Source: Icerya purchasi (lineage: Eukaryota; Arthropoda; Insecta; Hemiptera; Monophlebidae). Taken from it: a stretch of 64,000 nt of DNA. The stretch lies in contig CM077116.1 of assembly GCA_039619475.1 (NCBI GenBank), positions 279,883,258 to 279,947,257 on the forward strand, read 5' to 3'. Shown here in pieces: positions 34,048 to 45,538 of this stretch (within the stretch, counting starts at the first letter, position 1; each line of letters starts with the position of its first letter). The translations under genes and the position numbers were made by a program. The notes beneath the pieces are model-generated. The model was not told the DNA's origin. It saw only the letters and a list, made by a program, of their open reading frames with translations, and did not search any database.

Positions 34048-34220
34048 GCACGGGTTGGTTTTTCTAGTTCTGACATCAGGCTAAAACCTCTGTGCTTGAA
34101 CTAATTGTAAGTCTCAAAAAACTCGATCACCTAATTTTTCGTAAATAAACGCGATATCATCGTGATTCGTTTTTGCTTATTTCCGTTGGTAAAATTCCCG
34201 CTGCGTATGTGAACACAACA
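33714..34220 (+). repeat. 5' LTR with 120-bp internal tandem duplication
   Basis: 507 bp from TGTTATGCTCC to GAACACAACA. The first 120 bp (33714-33833) and the next stretch (from 33834, TGTTGTGCTCC) are diverged copies of one another, both ending in ATTATTCGCTGAC. The same 120-bp spacing occurs in the 3' LTR. An AT run lies at about 34007-34043. Promoter and polyadenylation signals are expected here but I do not assign them. Confidence 0.85.
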
Positions 34221-34228
34221 TGATTAAT

Positions 34229-34246
34229 TGGCGCAGTCGGTAGGAT
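34229..34246 (+). promoter_or_regulatory. Primer binding site, complementary to tRNA-Ser
   Basis: TGGCGCAGTCGGTAGGAT begins 8 bp after the LTR. Its complement, ATCCTACCGACTGCG plus CCA, is the 3' end of insect tRNA-Ser as I remember it. This would prime minus-strand synthesis. Confidence 0.82.
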
Positions 34247-34454
34247 CATCAGCGACGTTTCAAGGAAATCGTTGAGGTCCATCTCTTTTCGCAGGAAGAA
34301 TCTACGGTAATAAATTTTTGTGGTCAATCTCCTTCCTTCCTTTACTTCTTTATTCCTTTACTTTCCGTCCTCATTTTCTTTCTTTATCGTAATTCGTATT
34401 AAATTAGTTTTATATATGTATATATAAAAAAATTCTTTTAAGTATATCGTTATT

Positions 34455-35200
34455 ATGGCGCCGCAAGCGAGGAACCAGTCCAAAAGCGAAAACTCGCCGC
34501 TATATTCAATAGAATTTTTCACGAAGCTGATTTCTAGGGAATTCTCGGGAGATCGGGAACAGCTAAGTGATTTTATTTCGAACGTCAATAATGTGTTTTC
34601 TCTGGCGCACGAGAACCAAAAATTACCATTTTTATATTTCGTGGTGAGTAAGGTTAACGGAAATGCTAAAGCGCATCTCGCGCATTGCGAATATAATTCT
34701 TGGCAAGGGTTAAAAATGAAACTAAAAAAACTTTTTACGAAGATAAACAGCTCTATTCCCAGCTCCTCGACGAGCTGGTGACCATTTAGCCAGGTCCCGA
34801 ACGAAAGCATTACCCAGTAGTATTACACTAGGATCGACGGCGTAGCGGCCCGCATCCTCTGTAATCTAGAACCAGAGTCGAATGATAAGCTCACAGAAGG
34901 GCAGATAAAAATGATTAAAGATACGGCAGTCAGTAGCTTTACATTTCACTGTCACGCTGAGATATCGAGGATGATAAGACAGAAAGAGCTACCTACCCTG
35001 AACGAATATCTCTTGATCGCTCTTCTGAAAGAGCAAATCAAAAAAACTGCGAAGAATAGGAAAATCAATCGCCTCGATTTAAAAATTAACTATATTATAA
35101 TTATACAGAGAAACCGTCTGATACCGGCTACAGCAACTATTGCAGGAAGGCCGGTCATCTCATCAAGGATTGCAGGAATCCGAACAATAAGTCTTTAAAC
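34455..35200 (+). pseudogene. Gypsy gag remnant
   Basis: The first ORF (34455-34781, 108 codons) matches the N-terminal half of Gypsy Gag: an FFTKLISREFSGDREQLSDF capsid block, then KVNGNAKAHLAH and a WQGLKMKLKKLF segment. Frame changes follow. A second open piece (34911-35198) holds the distal capsid, and one frame near 35141-35182 encodes a zinc knuckle (YCRKAGHLIKDC, first Cys uncertain). Gag would normally coat the RNA and form particles; at least two frameshifts prevent that. Confidence 0.75.
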
Positions 35201-35364
35201 TATAAACCTCACTCGGTTATGGATGCCGAACCGAAGAGGGAAATAAACCCTCATACAGGCATCTCTATAGTTAACGTAACCCGCAGTTACAGCGCTTTTT
35301 GCGTAAATAATAATGCCATGTATATTTCTTTCTATTTTTAGCAATCTGCGGCAAAAAAGTTAAA

Positions 35365-36652
35365 ACTTTGATTTCATTATTGATGCTGGAGTGAATGTTT
35401 CTATCATAAAAATAAGTAGTTTGTGTGCGGGTAGCATTTACTACGATAATTAGCGGAATTTTTACCCGCTTATTTGTTAAAACAATCGGCTATGGCTTTT
35501 TTTTTTTTTTACTTTTAATAAAATTTGTAACGTAAAGTTTCGTATGGTAGACGATACTACAAATATTCCCTGCGATGGATTATCGATTTTCTAAAAAAAA
35601 GCATAACGCCGAAGTAAGATTTTCCGAATCAGTTGCAGTTTTAAATAATAAAGTATACCCCTTATTTCAGAAAGGAAAGAAAAATTTCTCGAATAACTGT
35701 AATATCGTTTTAGCGCCCCGTTCCGAAACAATAAATGAAATTGCTGTCACTAATCCCGATCTAGTAGAGGGAATATTAGACGAAACACCACCACCGCAGG
35801 AAGAAAACGATAACAACTATTTTACACGCCTCTAACAAGGAGCGCTTGATAGAAAATCTTATACCGTAACATTAAAGCCAGTAAGGATTGTAACGTAAAA
35901 GATAGGGATCTAATAAAGAATCTACGTATCAAACATTCGAATAAAGAAGAAAAAGATAACGGTAACTAACTTAATTCGGTACCTCTTACCGAAAATAATA
36001 CGGTAAATGGAACAAAAAACAACTTTTTAAAATCCTTTAAAGATCTAAACATTATTTTTATTATTGTGATAAATGAAAGGACGGAGTTAAGCTCCTCATA
36101 CGAGATAAATGAAAGTTCTAACCGAAGCGCACAGCTCCGTCCTTAGCTGGACATTCTGTTTTTTTCGTACTTATGCTAACGTCCGCAATCAGTTCCACTG
36201 GAAAAATATGCGACATCCGTAAATTTATAAAAAACTGTCGTTCGTGTCAGGTCGATAAAAGTAATCATAAGCCCTACATACCTAGTTCACTCTCCGCAGA
36301 GCTTGAATTCCGATATGCATACGATGATTATTTTAATAATCTCAAATTAAGATTAAATAATAGTCATAAAACCGCTCGCGGAAATATCGTTGTGTTTAAG
36401 CTGAAGACAAAAACGTATCGTGCTAAGAAAATTAATTTACGCGAATTTGATGCTGGACAGCTCGTAATGTTAATAAATAAATGTACGTGCTCGAACAAAT
36501 TAACTCCTCATTTTAAAGGGCCGTACAAAATAATCAGAGTAATAAACAAACATGTAGTATTGCTGTTAATTGGTAAAAAGCACGTAATAACACCAGTATT
36601 ATTAAACCTTCAAATGAACGTCGAATCACTTAATAATATGATGTATGACTGA
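35365..36652 (+). pseudogene. Deleted pol: protease scrap, integrase ends
   Basis: Near 35370 one frame gives FIIDAGVNVSIIK, a protease active-site block with DAG in place of D-T/S-G. An ORF at 35575-35835 continues the protease-to-RT linker. RT and RNase H are absent. At about 36165-36270 the integrase N-terminal zinc-binding part appears (NQFHWKNM, then IRKFIKNCRSCQ in another frame). The DDE core is missing. The C-terminal part then follows directly, with LKLRLNNSHKTARGN, FDAGQLVMLIN and LTPHFKGPYKIIRVI up to the stop at 36652. The remains are in element order, so the losses look like internal deletions. Confidence 0.75.
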
Positions 36653-36709
36653 AGCAGCAAGGTCGAAACTGCGTTATATCATAAATCTGTTACCGAAAAT
36701 ATTAGTTTA

Positions 36710-38104
36710 ATGCTAGAATTACACCTATTTAAGTATTATGAAATTTCGGCAATTAGTGTAATCCCCCGTAAGAACCTATTAATCAATAAGATAGAGCTTC
36801 CCATTGTGAACAGCACAGACTTTTCCTTCAACCATATTATTCCCTGTCCAATTCCTGGTCGATCGGTTGTCTACAAAGATCTCAGCAATTGCGTCACCGT
36901 ATCCTTCGCTGACGGAGACAAAATACACCTGTCGAGGTCTGATCGCATTCCCAGCGACTGTGACATCGCGTTGGCGCCGCTCCGAAACAACATGTTTAAA
37001 AAACTTACCGATAACCGATGGGGTTATTTGTCGCACACGATGCTTCAGCACCAGGGCTTGAAAGCTGAATAATAATACGGCTTAAACTTAATACGGCTTA
37101 TGTCCTTGAAAAATACAGCTTAAGCTTTCGGCTTTTGGCTGTTTGAATTTGAAATACGGCTTAGGCTTTCGGCTTTTGGCTGTTTTAATTTAAAGTACGG
37201 CTTAAGCTTTTAGCTTTCGGCGTAAGAAATGAATTTCAATAGAAGTTAACTAAAATCATTTACTAATTACTATGCATCAAATAATTAAGCATTACTATTG
37301 AAACTTCAACTTTTTTCTTTCCGCACAAAAATAAAAGTTTTTAAAAACAATTTATTACGCGAATAATTATGTCAAAAATGCAAAATAAAGAAATTTTAAA
37401 AAAAATAGCTTAAGCCGAATATAAAGTTTAATTTAGCTTTTTTAGAAATACAGCTTAAGCTTTCGTCTTTCGACTGTTTAAATTTTGAATATAGCTTAAG
37501 CTTTAGGCTTTTAGCTTATGGAAATTGAAATATGGCTTTTGGATTAAGCTTATGACATCTCAAAATGATTGGCATTCAGCTTTTAGCTTTTGGCTTTCGG
37601 CTGGCTTTCACGCCTTGTTCAGCACTTTCGGTTTACTACGACTCAGTTCCTGAGAGTCGAAGAATTTTACCTCAATAGCACCGGAATTATCTCACTAGCT
37701 GATGATTGTCACGCCTTCGAGCAGTTCATGCCGTTGGATGGACAGTCCAACAGAACACGAATTTCAGCCATATGGTTCCCACGATAGATTTAGAGATACC
37801 GAAATAGGAACGTAAGCCGCCCAAAGAAACTCAACACTATCACAACTCGGATGAATTAAGCTTCGATAACCTCGAGTCAATCGACGAGGAATACTCTTCT
37901 ATTTACGAAACCTTGAACACCAAGGAAGCCTCCTGGATCAGTAGCGAGAATCATAGGTCTTCGCCGTCGTTACCGTTGCCATCCTTCTATCACTATGGAA
38001 CTTCTACAAAAAACGACGCCAGTCACCGACTAGCGCTAGTTCCGCCGCACAACCTCCGGATCCTGACAAAGGACTCGAGCCTCATCAAATCAGTGCCGAT
38101 GTAA
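36710..38104 (+). pseudogene. env-like region, interrupted by repeats
   Basis: After integrase, an ORF at 36710-37072 (120 codons) and two open pieces at 37590-37787 and 37840-38104 lie where errantiviral env sits. The first has an FNHIIPCPIPG segment that resembles the middle of insect env proteins of the F-like type; the second includes LNSTGIISLADDC, plausible for the env ectodomain. Between them are 0.5 kb of diverged direct repeats. The identity as env rests mainly on position plus weak motif resemblance. No intact signal peptide or transmembrane segment can be assigned, and the gene is broken. Confidence 0.5.
37070..37610. repeat. Diverged direct repeats of a GCTTAAGCTTTCGGC motif
   Basis: A motif of the form GCTTAAGCTTTCGGCTTTTG followed by GCTGTTTGAATTTGAAATAC recurs about every 55 bp near 37120, 37150 and 37200, and again, more diverged, near 37460-37600. 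The copies separate two env-like pieces. It is not a coding repeat in any frame I can recognise. Confidence 0.6.
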
Positions 38105-38287
38105 TCATCCCCAATAAATAAAAAAAAAAAAAAAAAACGAAAAAAAAAAGTCTACCTCGGACTTTTACTTTTTATGCCGCTTCGTTGTTAGCACGTTTAT
38201 ATTCGTATCCCTTTCGCTTTCATTGTTCTTTTTACTTTTCTTTGTCCTCCTTTCCCTTTCATTCGTTTTCTTTTCTTTTTCTTCCCG

Positions 38288-38301
38288 TAAGGGTGAGAGA
38301 G
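38288..38301 (+). promoter_or_regulatory. Polypurine tract before 3' LTR
   Basis: AAGGGTGAGAGAG lies immediately before the 3' LTR start at TGTTGTACTCC. A purine run at this place primes plus-strand synthesis in LTR retrotransposons. Confidence 0.65.
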
Positions 38302-38593
38302 TGTTGTACTCCAAACTTCCGTTTGATGTCGCAATGCTAACATGGTCGTTTATAATTCGGCCGGTTGTTGTACACGCGCTTCGTTAAGATATTATTCGCT
38401 GACAACGCGCAATAATCGCGGTGTTGTGCTCCAAAATCCCGTTTTATGTCGATAGGTTAAACATATATCTAACATCTCGCCTGTATACACGATTCGATAA
38501 GTTATTATTCGCTGACGTCGTTAATTTATATAAGTCTTCTATTTTATTCACGCTTTTGTTGCGAATGACGCAACTTTAAGCAGGTCGCAACGC

Positions 38594-38631
<38 letters not shown>

Positions 38632-38635
<4 letters not shown>

Positions 38636-40005
38636 ATATTCCTACCGAAATTGTATGTTAATCACGATCGAAACACAACTAATTCTTTATCTAAATTTCA
38701 AAATCTAGGTATATTTTCGTGCTTTCGTCAACGGAAACAAAATAACCACTTTTATAAACTATTTTAATGTGAGACTATAGGCGAATACAAAATTTAACAA
38801 AAAATGACTTCAACGCTTACATTTATAATGCGACTAGGTTTTTTTTCTTTTCTTTTCCCCGAGGGCCCTCTTTTTATGAAACACAGACACAATCACATCG
38901 AAACCACTTACTCACATATACAACTAGTAATGATTATGAATAACAAGTAAAAAAAAGTAAATACAGGTAAACTTTGACTTGCGCGCGAAATCGCTTTTTT
39001 TCCTGGACGTTAATTCGGTTCGAAACTGTTCGTAGCTAGGTGCCTGGATACCTGATGCTGTAATTATTCCACCTGCAACACACATGTCAAATGCCGTCGC
39101 AGTTCTGTCCTCAATTAGTTCATTTCCGAATGCTGCTGCTGGTTGTTCTGGTTGCTTTCGTAGACTGTTTCGTTTTAGACGTGATTCGGAATTCTTCTTA
39201 ATTTCTTGATTATTGCATCACTATTAAATACCTTATATTTAATTCGACTACATAAAAACATAGAAAAAAAATACATGAACATCTGGTAACTCCGTTGACG
39301 AAAAACAGCAAAATGCTCTCTCATCAAGACCTGAGCGTATCATCCAAAACAACGTGCATAACCTTGCAAGAACTATGCAACACCAGACAAAAGGCTTTTC
39401 GGTCATCCGATGATAATTGTTATCACCGTTGCCAGCTCGCATTACTCGCCCAAGGCCGTGTCCACGGGGGGGGGGGGGTTAACCCCCCCATGAGAACTGA
39501 AATAGTTATTATAAACACACAAAAATCTGAAAAAAATCACAAATTTAAAATAAATATTGATGATTTTTTAGGATGTTCTTACCTACTTTTAAAAGAAAAA
39601 AGAAAAAATATGCTCCATATTTTTAGGTACTTCATTAATATGTTATGCAAAATTTTTTATTACGAGTATAATTATTAACGTATGTAATTTTTATTAATGT
39701 TCATATACGGGGGGTAATTCATTTATGTGAATTATTAATACATATAAATCAAAATGATGGAAATTATTAATAGTACGAATATTAGTGAAAAATGTATTGT
39801 TATTTATAGAATAAATATACAAAGAAAAATGTCAAACCCCACCCCTTTCCAAAATTCTGGGCACGGGCCTGCACTCGCCGACTACCTATCATTTCACGCA
39901 GTGTTGCTAGCGGTGATCTGATTATCTAAGCGATGGTACGCCGAACATCTTATCAGTGATCGACACGATTCCCGGTACTATACCGATAAATACGGAATCA
40001 TGACA
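38632..40005. mobile_element. Solo LTR of another family inside the 3' LTR
   Basis: Begins TGTTATATTCC and ends GGAATCATGACA, i.e. TG...CA with short inverted ends, lying between ATAT-type flanks that could be the target duplication but cannot be distinguished from the microsatellite. Without the MITE inside it, it is about 945 bp. It carries no ORF of note, and a second LTR or internal region is missing, so it is best read as a solo LTR. The family is unknown (BEL or Gypsy possible). Confidence 0.6.
39451..39871. mobile_element. hAT-type MITE inside the solo LTR
   Basis: 421 bp with ends CAAGGCCGTGTCC and, read inward from the right, CAGGCCCGTGCCC, flanked by an 8-bp duplication with one mismatch (TACTCGCC at 39443-39450, CACTCGCC at 39872-39879). 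An 8-bp duplication and CA..TG ends are the hAT signature. The interior is AT-rich and non-coding; a run of about 12 G at 39467 sits just inside the left end. Confidence 0.75.
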
Positions 40006-40199
40006 ATATATACGCCCCGAATTTCAATACGCGGGTTGGTTTTTCTAATTCTGGCATCAGGCTAAAACCTCTGTGCCTGAACTAAGTCTCGAAAAACTCG
40101 ATCACCTTATTTTTCGCAAATAAACGCGATATCATCGTGATTGGTTTTTTGTTTATTTCCGCTGGTTAAATTCCCGCTGCGCATGGGAACACAACACAT

Positions 40200-40600
40200 T
40201 TTGCAACCAAGAACTCAAGTCATACTTACAAATTTGGAAAATTATTGTTTCTTTTATTTGTTTAAGCGGAACGGGGAAGCGAAAGAAAATTGTAAAACCA
40301 AGGCCGGATAGGAAGATTAGGTAGAATGGATAGGTAGGCGGAAAATTAATTAGAAAAGCGAGAGTTGTAAATATCTGACCAGAATGTAGTATGAGACTTT
40401 TTACATAGTGAAAGCAAATTAAAATCAGATATTTTTGCGAAGTAAACACGAGAGGACGCAGCAATCTGGGCTAAAGAATCTGTCATTTTATTACCTTCTG
40501 ACCCCATATGGCTAGGGACCCGGAGAAAATCGATGTGCATTCGATGAAGCGAGAGAAGATTGATGTGAAGGGTAAAAAATCAGAAGACTAAAAGGGAAAA
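40200..40600 (-). pseudogene. I-type LINE RNase H fragment
   Basis: On the - strand near 40540-40350 the sequence reads IDFLRVPSHMGSEGNKMTDS and LAQIAASSRVYF, the last conserved block of LINE RNase H (usual form WVPSHxGIxGNExAD) with some changes, then NLLSLCKKSHTTFWSDIYNS. Flanking sequence up to about 40900 may be more decayed RNase H, but I cannot align it by eye. It abuts the end of the Gypsy 3' LTR. Confidence 0.65.
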
Positions 40601-40900
40601 TGCGGGAAATAGCTTTAGAAGCACGATAACGAAATATTTGGAAGAAAATCGATAGGAGGAGATATAAATTATGTCCGGAAAGATGAAAGAAAGTGCTAAA
40701 TTAATTAGGCCTGTTCGAACCATCCGTAAAAAATGGTCTTGTGAGAAGGAAATCGAGATTTGATAAAACTATGAAATTCCTGCATACTGTTGTATTGGGA
40801 ATTGGTGGAAAGAGAAAATTATATTTCGCCATTTGCGAGTGTAATGAAATCTAATTTCCAAGTTTTTTTGTCATTTTGCGAAAAAATAAAAAAAAAAAAA

Positions 40901-41700
40901 CTTAAAGAACATTGTTAAAGAATTTTAAAATAGCTTACAATCTAATTAGGTATTGCGAAATTTTCCACTCTGAAAAGAAATATTTCAAAAAACCTATAAA
41001 TTACGAGAACATGCCGAGAAGGATATATTCCGCATTATTTACCTTCAAATTTGAAACCACGACGCGCCCCGAGCCTTTGCTGTTATAATTAATCTTTTTT
41101 TTTCATCGTGTCCTCTTTAGAAGTTGAAGTTGATCGAAATATAAAATGTCGGAGCATTTTAGCTTCACTTTCAGTCAAGAGCAACCTTAGTATAAATTAG
41201 GAAATCGTAATAAACCGGTTTAAGTAGTATTTCAAGGAACGAGTGTAATTAAAAATGCTAAGAAAATGTTCAAGTGTAGTGTATGAATAATTGCAAACAT
41301 CTAATCGGTTATTCTAGCGGGGATAATTTTTTTTATTGCAGTTCTGGACTACGTGAAAGAAGGTACAAGAAATATTTGATATTAATTTAGTATTATATTA
41401 ATTTTGTAGATTACATCTTAGCGTTAAATTTTCGGATATAAAATGCACGACTTGTTTTATTGCGTTAGTTTCCTCGATTGCAATTCTAACGATTTCGTCA
41501 TTTATAAATAAAGGCTTCCTGGTTTTATCGGAAATTCTACCTGGCCTAGTTGCGTCAAACTAAACTGTTGCCAAACTGTAGAGAATTTTCTTCGCAGATT
41601 TTGTCGAACAATGTGCACATTTGTACAGTGAACTCGCAGTATCAGTTTCGTGTTATTCCGCTCGAAATTTCCTTATTCGCACCAAGTTTATCAGCCATAT
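40901..41700. other. Non-coding stretch
   Basis: AT-rich DNA without a gene or repeat I can identify. Confidence 0.4.
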
Positions 41701-41754
41701 CGTCGATCTTTACATCTTTATCATACTCTCCTTTCTTCCTCAAGTTTTCGCTTT

Positions 41755-41880
41755 TTTTTTTTTTCGCCTAATTGTCCATCCGAACGTCGAAGTCGTCCGC
41801 GCGGTCCTGACCACATCTTCTTCAAATGTCCATTCCTCTTGAATGACGCTCTCTATATTCTGATCTGCAGTCATTTAAAA
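41755..41880 (+). pseudogene. LINE ORF2 C-terminal Cys-His scrap
   Basis: A + strand frame encodes PDHIFFKCPFLLND, which matches the H-I-x-x-x-C-P block (usually HILFxCP) near the C-terminus of Jockey/I/R1-type ORF2 proteins. Little else is left. Confidence 0.45.
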
Positions 41881-44800
41881 ATGGAAAAAAGAATATTATT
41901 TTAAACCGCGTTAAAATATATTTTTAGCGATATACGAGTATATATTATCTTTAAACTGTACAAGAAAAATGAAAAATTGAAAATAAGCGTAAAATGTTAT
42001 AAAGTCGTTTTTATCCTAATCGAACCACTTCCTGGCCCACGCATCCTTGAAATTCCTTCTGTTTGACACTTTACTAACTTCCATAGTGCGATTCAGAATC
42101 GATCACTCTTTTCTCCCCTCATCGCGATTTCTCCTTTTGCATAACTCATTCATTGCTGATCTCAATCATACTCCCTGTGAATACTGAAATTTTTCAGTTG
42201 AACATTCTTCCCTCCATCATGAATTTCTAGCTCTGGGTTCAGAGTCCTTATAACGCTACGTATATTCTTTATCTCTTTATTTCCCTTATTAAATTACTTC
42301 ATCTTTTCTCCATTCCCAGTCGAATAAAAACATGATCGGGCTTCCTTTGCTTCCGGGTCAATACTCATCGTCGGCGCATCCCCTAAAAAGAGACAAGAAA
42401 AATAAACGTTTTACGTACTATTTTCTTTCACTTCGTATCGTGAAATCCAAAACCTCGGCTTTGTTTTCGGTAATAATAAGTTTCAATCTTTTTCATGTCG
42501 AACAATGCCGTCCAAATGATTTTTCCAAAATTATATTACTCAAAATATCTAGTTCGCTAATGTGTAAATTGTTAAAAAAAAAAAAAATACGCTGTTTAAT
42601 AATGTTACAAAAAATTTAATTACAATCTTAATCCGATACCCTGGTTCGACATATTACGTTACGGTGTAAAATTAGTAAATCACAATACATAGATATTCTA
42701 TGCTCCAATATACAAAGATTAGAGATATAAACATTTAAAATTCATCAACTAAAAGCGACGACAGTTTTTCAAAATCAATCTAAATAGTTTTCGGAAGCTT
42801 TCAATGTCATCCATTTGATTAATCAATCTTTTCGTAATGGAGAGTTGATATCAGTTCCGTGATAATTCCTACTACACAGTTTAATCTTGTCTCAAGCAGC
42901 AGTGTACAACCAGTGATAAAGTTTTTTTTTTTTTTTTTTTTTTTTTTTAGTTCAAGCGATTCTCTTATCTTTTCCACGCATAGGTTGTTGGTCGTTCACT
43001 TGGCAATCTGAGAAACTGATCCGTGAAACGCATTACAATATCATCTGCTAAGGTTCTTTAACGATGCGTACACCAATAGCTCTCTGTTATTTGCCTTTCT
43101 CACACCCGTCTAAGGATCTAGTATTTTTCCACTGTCATTTACGTCCGGGGTAAGCAGTTATGATTACTGTCGAGATTCGGCGTTAATAATTCTTTTTCTT
43201 TAGTCTACGAAGAACATTATTAATTAATCTTTCGCACCTGCCGTTTGTTAATATCTTTCTGTAAAGTTACACAACCGTCTTCAGTTTCCTTTTTCCGTAG
43301 TAAATTGAAATATCCTCGATATGAAGGAAACGTAGAAGTACCAGAATTGTATTTTTAAACAAAGTTAAAAATAATTTTCTTTTTTCTTTTGTCTCTTCTA
43401 TTCTCCGTATTTTTCTTCCGACTCGACAATTCTCGTTCATACCGAGAGTCATTTAAAAGTACGGGGACTTTTTCAAAGCCTAATTTTCCCGCTTATAATC
43501 TCCGAAAAATCCTAGTTAGAAAAAATCATTACCTTCGTTTTTTTCAGGGTTTACACGTTTCTCACTTACGCCTACCAGATTGTTCATTTAAAGTTCTGTT
43601 TCAGTAGCGACTAGAGAAGTGTACAGCAATACGGACGAATAATTCCGGCTGAAATCTCGCCTAATATCTTGCGACATCCGAAGAACAACTTAAAAAGCAC
43701 TAGCAAAATAGAATACATTGGCCCCCTCGTACTTTTTAATTCGAGTCGCTTCTGAAACTGAGTGTTCTACATCGATTCGTACGGTTTCGATACGAACTTT
43801 TTTATAATACGCATAATCAATATTTCAGTCATTGTGTTGTGTGACCTTTTTATAATGAAAAAATGTAGCGGTCGCGTGAATATCTTCATTCGTAAAGAAA
43901 GGGAGCCAGAAAAATTAGTGGCCAACTCTAAAGAAAAGAAAAAAATTGATAATGATCAAATAAAAGGTTAAATTGTTTCTCAGATTTGTTAAAAAAGTGA
44001 AAAAGAAATAAAAATATTACAATTAATGTTTTGTTTTTTGTTAAAGTCACTAATCTGAATTGTTTCAATATTATTTTGCCGAAGTTGGGAGAAAATATAA
44101 AAGGCAGTTTAATAACTTTATCGGGTGCAATGGTACTGTTTCGGGCAATAGTATGGCTAAGTAGATATCTATTGCAGTTGGATCACTTATCTAACTTGCG
44201 ATGGTAGTCTCTTATCTATCTTAGATAGCAATAGAGGCGAGCATTTAATCGTAGATCTTTTTGTCGCTTTCCAAAGTGAATAATTTTTGCGTGCCTAAAA
44301 AAAAAAAAAAATTAGGCAAATATTCATTAATATTTTATTTTTTATATTTCCTAGTAACATGTTTAGTCTGTTTAATGCCACCTTTATCTATTGGGCTCCC
44401 TGAATTGATTTCCTTATTTCTTCGCAGTAGTAAAGCTTTGCCGCTGAACTCATCAATATGTTCGGTGTTGCTGAATATTCTCGAACAATTTTTAATCAAA
44501 TATTCTAGCGCGATCACAGGGTGTCGTTTGGTTTTTAACAGAATTTTTAAATTTACATCGTTTTTTTTAATTGTTCTTCGTGAAATGTATATGTAATTTT
44601 TGTTTACATAATTTTCGTGTTACTTTATCTTTAGTTGCGAACGTTTTTATTTATATTCTATACGAAAGCTGTTTTCAGGACGAATTCCGAGTAAACTATA
44701 CGATTTGTGTAACATTCCGCAGATTGATTAAATTAATCTTGTGCTTGTTTGTTATTTTACCATATCTCGAAAATGACGTTTGCCGTAATGTAGAAGCGGC

Positions 44801-45470
44801 TTTTTGCTTTATACTGGTGTTTTTTAATCGAGTAAATAAAAATAATTACGAAAAATACTACGTGCGATATCGAGCTGAATCCCTAACTCGTATAACAAAA
44901 TTTCATTCAAACGTGGAAATTTAATTTATTTTTGCTTGTCAGTATTTTTTAATGAAATTTTCGCCATTCCGGCATTTTTCGAAATTCAAATTGCCTATTT
45001 CTTTTCATTAATCAATTTTCTTCATTTAAAGCGTCATCAAATTGGTATTCGAAGTTAAACTTGCGAAGTATTTTTTTTTTTTTTTCAAAAAAAAAAAAAG
45101 ATCGAAAAGTAGAATGAAATTCTCACAGTGTTGTTCGACTATAACCGATTCAAATAACGTTCGAAAAAATAGGAATAAAAGTATTAGCTTTATTTAAAAA
45201 GTTTTGCGTGTCGTTTGTTAAACTTGAAAAGCAAACTATTTTACATAATACATACGACTACGATTTTCCGCAAAAAATTAAACGATGTAAATAATTAAAA
45301 AATAAAAATAGTCGAGCGAAGTTTTATGTTTAATATTCCAATTTTAATAATAGCCGTGGTTCACTTCATAATCACGAAGCAAGCCAGTGTCGAATTATCA
45401 ACACCGAGAAACATCCACATTATGAACTAAACCTTCCGGATGGAACCAACTAAGAAAAGGGAAAGATGAA
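41881..45470. other. Non-coding stretch
   Basis: AT-rich DNA. A T run of about 30 at 42920-42949 could be the poly(A) of an unrecognised - strand retroposed sequence. Short A/T runs occur near 44300 and 45070-45110. ORFs such as those at 44261-44596 and 44571-44924 are hydrophobic, AT-driven and match nothing I know. I see no gene. Confidence 0.4.
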
Positions 45471-45538
45471 ATTTTTTTTTTTTTTTTTTTTTACCTCATG
45501 TACAGCCTTATGGCTAGAGGCGTGAGAACTGTTTAGAT

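Larger units (their letters stand above)
33714..40196 (+). mobile_element. Gypsy-type LTR retrotransposon with env-like region (defective)
   Basis: Two matching LTRs (33714-34220 and 38302-40196, the latter interrupted) enclose a 4.1 kb interior with a tRNA-Ser primer site, gag remains, protease and integrase scraps and an env-like 3' part. RT, RNase H and the integrase core are absent, so the copy is internally deleted and inert. LTRs start TGTT and end AACA. In the first 130 bp they differ at about a dozen positions, so the insertion is not recent. A tRNA-Ser primer together with a third, env-like region points to the insect errantivirus side of Gypsy (17.6/297-like). I could not find a matching target duplication (flanks TCTT and CATT). 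Confidence 0.82.
38302..40196 (+). repeat. 3' LTR, interrupted by a nested solo LTR
   Basis: Matches the 5' LTR from 38302 up to the AT run at about 38631 and again from about 40029 (GGGTTGGTTTTTCTAATTCTGGC) to AACACAACA at 40196, giving about 500 bp of LTR once the insert is removed. The insert sits at the AT microsatellite. Confidence 0.85.

Noticed and set aside
34358..34810. 150-codon - strand ORF
   Set aside because: It overlaps gag on the + strand, which shows a clear Gypsy capsid block; the - strand frame matches nothing.
37070..37610. CRISPR array
   Set aside because: The repeats are diverged, with no unique spacers of constant length, and they sit inside a eukaryotic LTR retrotransposon.
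42920..42949. Processed pseudogene marked by a long T run
   Set aside because: The sequence next to the T run gives no recognisable protein on the - strand, so the source cannot be supported.
44261..44924. Overlapping hydrophobic ORFs of 111 and 117 codons
   Set aside because: They are T-rich and hydrophobic without recognisable topology or family, and typical of random AT-rich sequence.
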